Assembly: GCF_037975245.1 (NCBI RefSeq)
Contig: NC_092573.1
Span: 3,526,001 to 3,590,000, forward strand
Length of the DNA: 64,000 nucleotides
Source of the DNA: Apostichopus japonicus
Lineage: Eukaryota; Echinodermata; Holothuroidea; Aspidochirotida; Stichopodidae
Reading direction: 5' to 3'
Shown piece after piece: positions 20,401 to 33,952 of this stretch. The translations under genes and the position numbers were made by a program. The stretch's first letter is position 1. Each line of letters starts with the position of its first letter. The notes below the pieces were generated by a model. The model saw only the letters and a program-made list of their open reading frames with translations. It did no database searches and was not told the DNA's origin.

Positions 20401-22013
20401 TGCATTGTCTCTTACTATATATATATATTTTTGCGTTTAATAAACATCGAGAAGACACCTCAAAAGCTTAGGAACAGTACCCCGGTGAGGTTTGATTGAT
20501 GATGTCATTATAACAGCTTTTCGCGTCCACATTGAGACATTCAAAAGTTACTTTAGGCAAATATCCCCTCAATCAATGTCGCTCTTCGAAAAAAACGAGA
20601 TCTACCAATGAATCTAAATGGTGTCAGCCTCTAGAAAACATTAATAAGTAATGTATGTCGTGAGTTCATTTCGCAACTCTATAGGTGACACAAGTACTAG
20701 TCAACGTTCGCAAGGCGATATCGATGCTTGTAAATATTCCGACAAGTTGTTTACGTAAATTGTTTGTCTTCACTGTACAAAACCTGTTGTCATATATTAC
20801 CATATGCGTGCAGATGTTATGTGTTTTGGCTATTTCAATGAAATGCTATGAAGAAAAGTGTGGTATAAATATATTGTTGTGTTCTTTAACATCGATTGGA
20901 TATTATTAACTTTAACAGTTTTTTTGAAATGTCGTAAAAAAGTATTGCAAACAGAAGATACTTGAACTACCCAGGCATCCGCCATCAGCCAACCCGCCCC
21001 GCTCCACACCCCTAACAATTGTTTGCACGTTAAAATATGTACACCTTAATTATGTTTTGGCCTTTAAACAATAGGAAGCCAGATTTAGAGTTTTGGTTTA
21101 CCAATTTCCAATGACAATATTTAGGCTGCATTATACTTATAATCTTCTCTTTCGCTCAGACGTATGTTTTGTTCGTGGGTGAAAATAGGAAATGAACCTA
21201 CATTTTGACCTTTCAGGGAAGCAACAAAACTTAAAAGACTGATTTTTTCCCTTCACATTTACATTTTCCTTGATGTTTAGTACATCAAAGTGATGTTAAT
21301 GCACTTTGTGCACTTAAAGTGACTCATCAATTGTGATCAGAACCTTCTTGCCTTAAAGGTTTAGTTTAGTTAGTATCAAGTTTAATTGGCCAATCATGTA
21401 GACGTTGGCAAACATTAGAATAATCTAAATTTGTTAAGTGTCTCCATGTACATTGTGCAAAAACCATTTGGATATATAAATACAAACAATACTCGTAATA
21501 TGCAAAGTAATTACTCGTTCACTTTTTCAATTTTACACTTATGGTATTTATGTTGTTGTTTTTTTAATGCAAATTAAAGTTTAACAAAGTATCGTCAATA
21601 AATCGTATCATAAAAAGGCACTATAGAAAAGTTTCTCAACCTTATAAAATAGATTTTCGTCTAAAATATTGACCTTTCTAATAAAATAATGCTTCAGCTT
21701 GATGTAAACATATCATATATCACGTCAAATAACTTCAAAGTGTTGATGGAAAATTAATTTAAGAATTATTTTCTTATGTTACATTCTCAAATACTGGAAA
21801 ATGATGAAATCTAAAGGGTGTATTAGAACATACACACGGCGACAATAATTGACATCTTGACTTTCCTGTGAAGGAATCAAGCGTATGCTTCCACCCTTCT
21901 CTGATGCAGGACGGCGTAGAGCCTAAGGTTATGAACTCAAGTGTCAATCATACGATAGTAAACGTCAAGTTTTCTAAAAGCTGATAAGCATGAACTTCAA
22001 GATAGCTGTCTCA

Positions 22014-22053
<40 letters not shown>

Positions 22054-24057
22054 GAACGGGCTAAACATCTGTATGCAATCTTAATTATTTCGCTGTTCGA
22101 ATCTATAAACCCACATCACTGTCAACAGATACTCCAACTGGGTTTGTAAGAATGGCAGGAATGGGAGAGTCTAAAACAAACCATTCTGATTCTGTTCAGA
22201 GTTATGACGTAGGTCCTTGATGGCTTGTCGCCACATGCCTGCTATTTTGGAGTCGAGGCTATGATGCGATAGAGCTTATACTACACAGTAGGATCAATGT
22301 CGCATCATCTTTCGTACTGCGGTCAGGGAGGTGTAGGTGAATTATTAAAACTTGTTACTTTTGATGATCCGTATATTTCTTTTTGTCGGGTATATGAACT
22401 GTCAAAGAATACGTATGGAAATTATTTCGTATTATCATTATAAGAGGGAGGATTAACGAGCTAAGGTAGTTACTGGTGAGGAAAAACTATTATAGAATCA
22501 TTATTCATTCAGTCAGTCAGTGTAAGTTTGGTCTTTATACAAGAAGAAGTTATGGCTATTGAAAGCAGCTTTTTAGTTCATATTGATTAACAAAAAAATG
22601 AACTGTTTGATACATTAATCCCCAAAACAGTGGAATGTTTTATTTAAACTAAATTTCCAAAATTTTTCACACTGCCTTATACATGTGATTAATACTCACA
22701 TGAAACCTTGATTCTGTTGGGCATCCAAAGAAATGGATGAATCATTATACCTTTACCTTAAGTTGTGGACAGATCTGGTAGTTTTTCTTAATTTCATTGT
22801 TATTATGGGAAATATTTGATAGCTTTCGGAAACTTATTGACCTGAAAAAGTTGTTACAATTAAAAACAGCTGTTTTTCAGTCGTCAATTTCGGATACTTT
22901 AATCAAAGCTTGTCGAGAATTTCACAAACAATATTGTAATTGACGAAGAAAGATACCTAAATTTTATTCGCTAAATTAATATAATTATTGAAGGTAAATT
23001 ACCACAAATGTGATAATTTATATTCCACTCTGAGCTAGTCTGGCAATTGGCCTATATTAATATGTATAATGCTAGCATGCAAATCAAAACATGCCCAACA
23101 TTTCGAAAGTGTGAGTTTTAAATTACAATTTGAAAGTATTTTGAAAAGTTCTTCAACAAATTATACCGTGACGTCAATATAATACATCCAGCACCAAACA
23201 CGTTGCTTCAAAGAAGTGGGCACTGCTATTTTCAGATACAGCAATAATTCAGTACTTGCAATAAACGTAAACGAAGTATTCTGACCAAATGTTATGGTAA
23301 AAAAGGGTGAAATTACTAAATAAAATAATTATAGTTACTGTTATATGTGGCATAACTTTCAGAACGAAACCTTTCCATTTCGATGCACCCTATACCCAAT
23401 AGTCCCGTTACTACTACTGAACGACTTAAATATGGCGGCGAAGTTTTTTAAATTTTATTTTAACGTTCATCATTTGACCAAGGTTTTAAATAACAAGTAA
23501 AGATCTTCCTCAGATAATTTAACCAAATATTATCTTTTCCATTTCAATCACAGATTTGGATACGTGATATATTCGTTCAAGATTCCGAGAGATTTCACTG
23601 ACTGTATCTGGCAATTTTCCGGTCGTTTAATATGATTGATTTGGTAATAACTTACGTATCTAAATCCTCAGAAAATGAATTAACGAAAGTTTCTATCAGA
23701 GTATCAGCTTCCTGACATTCGGTAATTACAAAATGCAAAGGCTGTAAAGCTCCTAAAAATGCCACCATAGTTATTGATGCCACCAGTCTGCCATCGGTTT
23801 TGACCTTTTCAACCGTACATAATAGGTATCGGTGTACAGTACGGTATCATTTGAAGCAATGAGGCTTAGCAATCGGGAGGTTTGATACCTAGGTCTGGTC
23901 AGAGTAAGGTGGGTTTCTGAAATGACTTTCTAAATTGAAAAGATTCCAAATTTGAGTTAAAATGTTGAATTGGAAGCCACCCGACGTTTAAGTTGTAATC
24001 CATAAGTCTTGTGGGTTTCTCCCACATTTGTGGTCGCTTAAGCGTCGTAAAAGTAAC
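14485..24057. other. Intron between the S3-S5 exon and the pore exon
   Basis: The stretch is non-coding by context, with no other exon recognised. It contains a (TA)n run at 22016-22053, CRE octamers at 19110-19117 and 23169-23176, and T-rich tracts near 18420-18460. A somewhat GC-richer patch at 22140-22340 might be an old repeat but matches nothing I can name. Confidence 0.6.
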
Positions 24058-24603
<546 letters not shown>

Positions 24604-24711
24604 TTATTTTTTAAGAGTGTGACTTAGCTGTACAAGGATTAAATAAAGCAATATAAAAGGTAACGCGATATTAAAACAAGAAGAAGGGAAAAAAGGGATG
24701 TGATAACTTAC

Positions 24712-25130
24712 CTTTCGCATACATGCATGATCCAACTCGCCAAGATCCATAACGTTACAGTGAAAACTAGTAGTACAGTTCCTGGACAAATTGTCATTAA
24801 TGTTTTTAACACAAATCTAGTGTTAAAATTGATTCTGTTCAAAGCTCCTATACTCCTGGATGAGGCATCTGTGAACAGTTTACTATGTAATAACATAACC
24901 CTACAGATCAGATATAACCTAAAAAACATGGGTATGGACAAAATGACGTCTATATCGGCATCCGCCGCACGGTCCGCGTGGGTAAAGGACCATTTTGCTA
25001 TCCATTTGAAAGAATACACACCAGGAATAGGATGTACTGCACAAACGAAGACTTCTAACGCTATCGTTGTCATCCGAGACCATGTCAAGGCTAGTCGCCA
25101 CTCCTCCGCACAATTATCAACAAGGAAAAG
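24712..25130 (-). CDS. KCNN: SK (KCNN) potassium channel exon encoding S3, S4 and S5
   Basis: The exon is 419 bp: 139 codons plus two bases of an arginine codon completed in the next exon. It opens with LFLVDN, then S3 (about residues 14-34) ending CAVHPIPG, the extracellular S3-S4 loop (35-57), S4 with [19 protein letters not shown] (59-83), the invariant [15 protein letters not shown] linker, and S5 (104-133) with [14 protein letters not shown], ending HVCER. The match to SK channels is nearly continuous. The acceptor is CATATAG|CTT and the donor AAAG|GTAAGT. In the S3-S4 loop the residues are F-T-H-A where vertebrate SK2 has F-S-Y-A, a site linked to apamin binding. The long opposite-strand open frame over this exon is a shadow. 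A 545-bp GAT microsatellite begins 109 bp beyond the donor, inside the intron. Confidence 0.97.
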
Positions 25131-26925
25131 CTATATGGACATGAAAAACAAAGAAAATAACAAAGATAAAAATTAGCTATTTTGCATGCATTTAACATGA
25201 TACAAAATGGGTTACGTTTGTTGTGTTATGTTTGTCTATAAACCCCTTGGTACAAGTCAATCACGTGACCAAGTCTAACTAAGATCACCTGACAGTACAT
25301 ATTTCAAAGTAAACAAGGTATATGCTATAATGCTTAACTAAAAGCTTTTATCTGACGTCATAGGTCTAACCGTGAGTACGTAATAATAAATATATTTGTT
25401 TATTGTATTAAATCTTATTTACTGATTTGTATCTTCATTGTAATTTTCTTCATATTGTTTTCAGCTTGTTTTATTGCAACATCTTCTTCAAAGTATTTAC
25501 ATAGTATTGTTTTCATTACACCATACATCCTCGAAGTGGAAACTATACAACAACAAAATATAAATATTTTTCCATAACTTTCTATGTGTTGGTTAATGCA
25601 GGTGGAACTGATTTGCTAGTTTCTTAATAAAAATAAAAATATAGCCACTAAAGATGTTGAAGCTGCTGTTTCATTAAACTGTCAAAATTCGAGCAAATTT
25701 TCAAGATAATGGAATGATGTTTCATCAAACAAATATCGCTTAATTATATGCATCGTGGTGACTGCCATTCGGTTTGAGCCAACTCATTATAATTCAGATG
25801 GTTTGCGAACCACAAAACGCATTCATTTAGGCATGCTGAGATAATTACACCCGAGTTTCCATTACTAGGAGCATATCATTCCCAAGCTTCCCAGAGAAGA
25901 GCTATCTTCTTTTTTTTAACAGCTCCCAGTTTCTTCTTGGATATTGACCCCGCTCAACCAAGAAACCTTACTTTCCCTCGGGGAGGAAAGCTTCTTCAGA
26001 GCCTGTCATTTTCTTTGATGTGATGTAAAACGGTTCATGCGCCCAGTCTGTCTCTGAATATTTTCATCTTAGCTTCTCTCTTTTTTTTTAATTCTTCTCA
26101 AACTCTGGCTTGATACTAGCACAATGCTGGCAGAACATTGCCTGTTTTATTCTACTGGGAAGATCGAAGGGGGATCCTTAGAGGGGCTAAAGAAAAAAAA
26201 ACATGTCAAATATACCTCTATCAAATATGAAAAATAGCATCATTGATTTTCCATGGTAATTTGGACGGGAAAGGTACGGTCTACGACTCTAGTGTAAGCT
26301 AAAACAAAAAGCTTGCTAATTACCTAATCAACGCGATATCTAAGCGAACCGTGGTATCAAGGCTGCTTGGGCAAGATGAAATTCAAATGCCTGTCCGTTA
26401 AAGTGAACATTTTGTAGTTACATTTGTTAAAAGATAAGTGGTAGTTAACAAACTTTTTCTTTACTGCTGTAATCATTTTGTATATTAGTTTTTATCATGT
26501 TTATTCATGTTTGATCATAAATGCAGTTTACATTTAAATCACGTTGCTTTAAGAACTTGGTATCTCCAGATAAAGCATTCAGAGACTTTAAAAAGGCGCT
26601 CTTCTCTGACAGAAGGTAATATTCAAAGTTTCAAGTGAATCACAAGCTAACCACAAATTGAATTCGTGTCATTTAGTGCTTAACGACAACACCCGCAACA
26701 AAAACCACCGTGAGGCCGATTTGAAAAAAATCGTTAAATTACACTGTTTATAGTAATATAATATAGTAAACTACTAGGAAAAGAACTTTCTAGGAATAAA
26801 CTCTTCAAACACTTCACCAATGCCGTAAATATGTCAACGTAAGTAAAATGTCCATGTACTTCAGACAAGCTCGAATCATCGAATTCGCACATGATATTAA
26901 TACTGTAAATTATAATCACCTTCTA
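25131..26925. other. Intronic DNA next to the S3-S5 exon
   Basis: No exon or RNA gene was recognised. A CRE octamer lies at 25353-25360. The intron's acceptor (CATATAG) is at the left end. Confidence 0.55.
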
Positions 26926-28930
26926 GATATCCAGTACTGTAAACAAAGATGTAAACAGTACGGTAACAATGATGTAAATATCCAGTACGGTAACAATGAT
27001 GTAAATATCCAGTACTGTAACAATGATGTAGATATCCAGTACTGTAACATTGATGTAAATATCCAGTACTGTAACATTGATGTAGATATCCAGTACTTTA
27101 AACAGTGTTGTAAATATCCAGTACTGTAAGCATTGATGTAGATATTCAGTACGGTAGCAATGATGTAAATATCCAGTACTGTAACAATGATGTAGATATC
27201 CAGTACTGTAAACATTGATGTTAATATCCAGTACTGTAAACATTGATGTAGATATCCAGTACTGTAAACATTGATGTTAATATCCAGTACTGTAACATTG
27301 ATGTAGATATCCAGTACTTTAAACAGTGTTGTAAATATCCAGTACTGTAAGCATTGATGTAGATATTCAGTACTGTAAACATTGATGTTAATATCCAGTA
27401 CTGTAACATTGATGTAGATATCCAGTACTGTAAACATTGATGTTAATATCCAGGACTGTAAGCATTGATGTAGATATTCAGTACGGTAGCAATGATGTAA
27501 ATATCCAGTACTGTAACAATGATGTAGATATCCAGTACTGTAAACATTGATGTTAATATCCAGTACTGTAAACATTGATGTAGATATCCAGTGCTGTAAA
27601 CATTGATGTTAATATCCAGTACTGTAACATTGATGTAGATATCCAGTACTGTAAACATTGATGTTAATATCCAGTACTGTAAACATTGATGTAGATATCC
27701 AGTACTTTAAACAGTGTTGTACATATTCAGTACTGTAAGCATTGATGTAGGAATTCAGTACTAAAAACATTGATGTAAATATCCAGTACTATAAACATTG
27801 ATGTAAATATCCAGCACTGTAACATTGATGTAGATATCCAGTACTTTAAACATTAATGTAGATATCCAGTACTGTAAACATAAACATTGATGTAAATATC
27901 AATTACTGTAAACATTGATGTAAATATCCAGTACTGTAGACATTGATGTTAATATTAAGTACTGTAAACAATGATGAAAATATCCAGTACTGTAAACAAT
28001 GTTGTAGATATCAAGTACTGTAATAATTGATGTAAATATCCAGTACTGTAAACAGTGTTGTAGATATCAAGTACTGTAAACAGTGTTGTAGATATCCAGT
28101 ACTGTAAACAGTGTTGTAGATATCCAGTACTGTAAGCATTGATGTAGATATCTTGTACTATAAACATTAATGTAAATATCCAGTACTGTAAACAGTGTTG
28201 TAGATATCAAGTACTGTAAACAATGTTGTAGATATCAAGTACTGTAAACAGTGTTGTAGATATCCAGTACTGTAAGCATTGATGTAGATATCTTGTACTA
28301 TAAACATTGATGTAAATATCCAGTACTGTAAACATTGATGAAAATATCCAGTACTGTAAACAATGATGTAGATATCCAGTACTGTAATAATTGATGTAGA
28401 TATCAAGTACTGTAAACAGTGTTGTAGATATCCAGTACTGTAATTATTGATGTAGATATCAAGTACTGTAAACAGTGTTGTAGATATTCAGTACTATGAA
28501 CATTGATGTAGATATCCAGTACTATAAACAATGATGAAAATATCCATTACTGTAAACATTGATGTAGATATCCAGTACTATAAACATTGATGTAAATATC
28601 CAATACTGTAAAACATTGATGTAAATATCCAATACTGTAAAACATTGATGTAGATAGCCAGTTTTGTAATAATTGATGTTAATATCCAGTACTGTAAACA
28701 TTGATGAAAATATCCAGTACTTTAAACATTGATGAAAATATCCAGTACTTTAAACAATGATGTAGATATTCAGTACTGTGAACATTGATGAAAATATCCA
28801 GTACTGTAATTATTGATGTAGATATCCAGTACTGTAATTATTGATGTAGACATCAAGTACTGTAAACATTGTTGTAGATATATTGTACTATAAACATTGA
28901 TGTAAACAATGATGTAATTATCCAGTACTG
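26926..28930. repeat. 28-bp minisatellite, about 70 copies
   Basis: The unit is 28 bp, often 27 through loss of one A. It joins the palindromes GATATC and CAGTACTG to a TAAACATTGATGTA spacer. Common variants swap GATATC for AATATC or GATATCAAG, TTAATATC for TAGATATC, and CATTGATG for CAGTGTTG or CAATGATG. Blocks of variants recur: the series beginning GTAAGCATTG at 27126 is repeated from 27458 (332 bp, about 12 units), and one beginning GTGTTGTAG at 28111 is repeated from 28251 (140 bp, 5 units). Open frames across it arise only because the sequence lacks stops in some registers. Confidence 0.97.
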
Positions 28931-31900
28931 GAAATGTTTAATTTCGTGCTGTTCTTTGTGGGATGTTAAAATATCATTTAAGAGATAATTTAAAATTGTA
29001 GTTAATTAGAAGTAACTATTTGGTATATATATTGAGGAGCTGTATGAAAACAAAATTTGCCTTAAACATTTGCAGACATATATCATACATGAATGGTGAT
29101 CCTCTTGTAAGACAAAGTGAATTAGCATATATAAAGGTGTATAGAGGACTTATTGGAATCGAGCATTTGCATTTGGTGTGACTATATAGTGTAGAAACTA
29201 TACTATGCCTAAAATACTAACATCATAACATGACTAGAATCATTGCTAGTAAACCGGCAAAACGCCTTTGAGGATTAGGGCTACTTTAGAAACAAATTGC
29301 TTTTGGAGAGATAAACTGACTAACAGATTTGCTGAACAGTGTAAAATTAAGCGTATTATCGCAGGTACAGCTACTTGCGCAGGTGTTTGTATATAGCGGT
29401 ATCAAGTAGATTGAGGACAACCAGGGCATGCCTCGTTTGCAATACTCCCGAAGTAGAAGGTGTAAATCTGTCTTTGACTTCTGTTTGAGATACTATAGTT
29501 TCAGTAGAGATACTGCAGAGATACTGTAGCCAGTGAGATACTGTAGGGCCACAAATAGCCCGACCTCATTTGACAATGTTTCATTAGCGACCCCAAACAC
29601 TCTCATGAGGAGGCAACTTACTAAATAGCGACGATGCAAGAAGTAGGTCGCCAAGGTACACTTTAGGTTAGTCCATGTTTCTAAAAGAAGATGTCTTACC
29701 CTCTTTTAATGTAATGAATAATTTGTTTCTATCAACGGAAGGCCCAGTTATGTATTACAACTATTAATTCAAGGAAGAAACTTTCAGTTCATAATAGAAA
29801 CACATATTTTAAGCCGACCACACATAAAGAAAACGACAGATGGTAAACGAGATGACTTTAAACAGGGAGTTGTTGCTGAAACTGTAGTTATGTCATTGAT
29901 TTACATATGAAAGCACGGGTGTTCCTTCATAATTAAATTGTTGTTGTTGTTGTTGTTGCTGAAGTGTCTCTGTGTGAGGTATAGCGTTTGAAGTAGAAAA
30001 CAAATTGAAGACAAAAATGACGAGGGCAGTCTTTCAACTCATTAAGTGTCTCGCATTGTAAAGTCATAAACTTGCATACAGTCGATGTCAGTAAGATGAC
30101 ACCAACTGAACATATTATACGTTTGCAGAGATCCCCATATTTGAATTCTTCAAGGTGAAATTCCCGTTTGGATTACTTTTTCAACCATAAAATTCATTAT
30201 TGTTTGTCATGTAAAAGTCATAAGAAGCCTTACTCGCAATACATACCTAGACATGTACAACTCTCGTAAAATATTTGCAGATTATTCTTTGTATAAGAAT
30301 TGATTATTTGGAGGGGGGGCAAGAGACTCCGTATAAATTTGAGAATTATTGAATCCATATCGCATAAAGAAACTTGTTTGTGCCATTTTTTTAATCTTGA
30401 TTCAGTTTCAAAACCATGTATTTCACTATTCAAGTTACTTCACTCAGTCGTTTACAGATCGTTAATGAATTATTCGTATTTCAATCGACAATTTTACTTG
30501 GTTGTTTAAGAAATAATCAATAGTTTATTGGTTTATAGAAAACACCTGGAAGACATGTCCTTTGGTTGCGATAGAGGTCTGTAATTTGAAACGATTCTTG
30601 TTCTTGATCTGTATGATATATGCTCTGTTATGTAAGGTTATACAACGTTTTCCAGAACTGGACATTAGCATAACAAACTATAAAGGCTCTGTCCACTATT
30701 ACGGGTAAACGTGAGGCCCTGCGAATGCCTGCTCATCGATTCAAAATTTACGGTTCAAATCATTTTGAAATTTTGCTCCAAGGACGCTATTCACTGTTAT
30801 GCTGATAGATGTTATTTTTTCTTTATCTGAGACTAGTTAAACTCGTTTGTTAGTATCTTGACCTTCAGAGCTCGTGTTTAGTCATTTGTTGACTATTGAT
30901 TGTGCACTGTTTGACGTATTAAAATGGAGGCATCCATTTGAGGATTGCTAAAGAAATAAACGATTCCTTGGTTGAAATATGTCCAACGTCATCTGATTCG
31001 CCCTCGCTTCATAGGGGAAACTTTGAAAGAATTTGGAGCCAGAAAAACCGAACACGATATTATGTATATACATAACGTCTGTTCTGCTTATTAATATAAA
31101 CATATCGACTGAAAGGACTGGACGTTTCCATTAATGTCACATAAATCGAATTACCATATTTTCTTTCTGTAATTTCCACTAGATTTGATATAAAGTAAAG
31201 AAGGAGCACACCTAGGGGATGTCTTTTGGACAGAGAGTTGTCTCATTATGATGGTGATGGGACCTTTTACTTCTAGGTGAATTTAATCGGTGTTGCTCAT
31301 AACACCATATAAACAACAATGAAGAAACATATTAAAAATTAAGCACATGATGTCATATTAGACTTGCTGTTCTTGTTGTTAAAACCATACTTTCTATCAA
31401 TTAAATTTTTCTTATTTATCTGGTAGAATAAATTGTGCATCACAATGTATATTTATTACATAGGCCAATGATAATGGTTCGGTTTGCTTCTCCGTAAAAT
31501 GATGATCTTCGAATTTTTCGTCTAAAACTACAAATGAGTTTTCTAAAGAGCAGTAAAGACAACTGATATCACGATATATATTGTTCTCTCATGTTAAATA
31601 CGTAAAACAAGACTTGAAAGCTTATGAAGATTTAATGATTTAGCAAGGTTTAACTTGACCCAATAGCAAACAAAATGGACGAGGTTGGTTGGAGAGAAGA
31701 TTGTAGGGTTTGAAACTGCGATTGTTTTTTTTTTCAGAAACCTTTTTCCTTTTTTATCCCAAATAACATCTATTACACTATCTATTGTTTATACAGGATG
31801 TGTAATTGTGTAAAATCATGTTTTGTTCATATCGTCAGTGTTATTATTGTTATTTGTATCTTCATTAGTTAGTCAAACTCATGTGTTCCTTTGTTAAGGA

Positions 31901-33548
31901 TTCAACCCTAGTACACTGTTAACACTACATCATTCCCATCCCTTGTTTTGCTTATTTCCATTGCTATCAACCTAATCTTTCCCATGCCATTATTATACAT
32001 CATATACTACTACACTGCAGGCGGCCGCAGGATATTTAAATAATGCCGTGCTTTCTACGTCATGAACGATCCGACTGTCTTATTGCATTATAACTAAGGG
32101 ACACTCTATTTGAATAACCATCCCTATAGGTTTATTGGGCAAACAATCGAATGGTCTGTTTTGCCAAGACTCTCAACCTCTCCACATCAAATTATTAGCT
32201 ACACAAATATGCTTTACCATGGTAATCAGGCGTCGATGACGGGTTTGGACATAACCAGCTACTTGTGATTACATATACACACATACAGTCTATGCGTAGA
32301 CATTTTGGTTGGCTTTTAATGATTGGTTAAATATTGTTTAAGGACTTCGCAAATAACCACTTGGAAGAGCGTTTGTTTACTTTGTATTCCATCAAATTAT
32401 AGTGGACAAGATAATTGATTCAGGTTCATCAGTATAGGTCTCCAAAATATGTTAGAAAAGTCAAATATTGGCCACTCTTGCTTTCCCCTTCAACTATCTT
32501 ATTCATATCGATTTATCAAGATATGTCAACCACCTAATGATAGAATTTAAATTATCTTATAATAGTTCTTTCTCCTCTGTATCTGAAATATACTTTGGAG
32601 GGTCTAAAGTACACGGAAGATATCTTTTCAATTATTCGCAATCTTTATCATGCTAAATGGGGGAGGCGGGGGGGGAGTGGAGGGGAGGGGACAATTTCGA
32701 TCAGCTTACAAATTAGGGAATGTACATGTTGCTGTATTTCAGCCGTGTAACACTACAGCTCATGAAATGATCAGAAAGAATGACAAACCAGTAAAAAATG
32801 AGACGTATATACATATCTTACATTTGAAGATTTCACAGTAGTATTTTCCTTCCTTATACTGTTATTTTTTGTAAGAAACAATCTTATGATTTCATTAATA
32901 GTTCCTCGATGGAACTACATTGTAAGGGTGGTTCATTTGCATATGAGATATACGGTGGGGGTTTATTTCTTCGATGATTGTTTAACCACCTCTACCGTTA
33001 GTAGTCGTAACATGACGTGGGTCTGTCTTGTAATATCGAGTATGGCTTTCTTCATCTTGCTATATGGGTCATCCTTTCCAGGTAGGGCGTCTAAATTTAG
33101 AACAGCAAATGAAATGACTAGTTGTAATGCGGCTAAATCAGTAGGTAGTCATTAGTGAGAGTGTATCGGTGAGTATATACTTAATGAATAACTAGTATAT
33201 GGAGAATAGTCTGGTGAAAAATATAATACCACTATTTACATGTGATGGTACGTAGTATTGTCCTGAAAATGTAATGAATGTTTCCTTTTCGTAACTTGAT
33301 GCATGAACATCACGCCCACCTGAAGTATTGTCTTGTGGAAATGAAACGAAAGACTTGGCGGAGAAGACAGTAGTACAATCCAAGAAAATTGTAAACAGCT
33401 GAAGAATTATTAGCCTAGAACACTATATGTCTATTAATACCGACGTTAGCGGCTGTACAGCAACGACAATTGCTCCACCCTTACCAACACACAGAAGGTA
33501 CTAGTTCATCTGTCATCCCCAGTACAATTGCCACTGATGTCCCTCCCT
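28931..33548. other. Intronic DNA between the S2 and S3-S5 exons
   Basis: AT-rich, with a short (GTT)n run at about 29938-29962 and no recognised exon. A small GC-rich clamp GCGGCCGC lies near 32022. A G-rich stretch at about 32659-32690 is low-complexity. Open frames at 32468-33155 show no family resemblance. Confidence 0.5.
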
Positions 33549-33952
33549 CCATCCATCAATCAATCCATCCATTCATCCATCCATCCATCCGTCCACCCAC
33601 CCATCCATCCATCCATCCATCCATCCATCCATCCATCCATCCATCCATCCATCCATCCATCCATCCATCCATCCATCCAACCATCCATCCATCCATCCAT
33701 TCATTATCCATCCATCCATTCATCATCCATCCATCCATCCATCCATCCATCCATCCATTCATCCGTCCGTCCATCCATCCATCCATCCATCCATCCAACC
33801 ATCCATCCATCCATCCATTCATTATCCATCCATCCATTCATCATCCATCCATCCACCCACCCAAACATCCATCCACCCAAACATCCATCCATTCAGCCAC
33901 GCATGCACCCACCCTCCCACCCACCCAACCATCAAACCATCCATCCATCCAG
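33549..33952. repeat. (CCAT)n tetranucleotide array with internal duplication
   Basis: About 400 bp of CCAT units with ATTC, CCAA, CCGT and CCACC variants. A variant block running from CCAACCATCC through TTCATTATCC to TTCATCATCC occurs twice, at about 33677 and 33795, 118 bp apart, so part of the array was duplicated as a block. The Ser-Ile-His-Pro and Met-Asp-Gly-Trp repeat peptides that it encodes are artefacts of the tetranucleotide. Confidence 0.97.

Noticed and set aside
24700-25176. 158-codon plus-strand open frame
   Set aside because: It lies antisense to the S3-S5 exon of the SK gene, whose minus-strand frame is clearly conserved; the open frame is a by-product.
26916-28406. Long minus-strand frames with repeating VLDIYINV-type peptides
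   Set aside because: They are readings of the 28-bp minisatellite; 28 is not a multiple of three and frames shift wherever a unit has 27 bp.
26926-28930. CRISPR array (28-bp regular repeat)
   Set aside because: Repeats are head to tail without unique spacers, in a eukaryotic intron.
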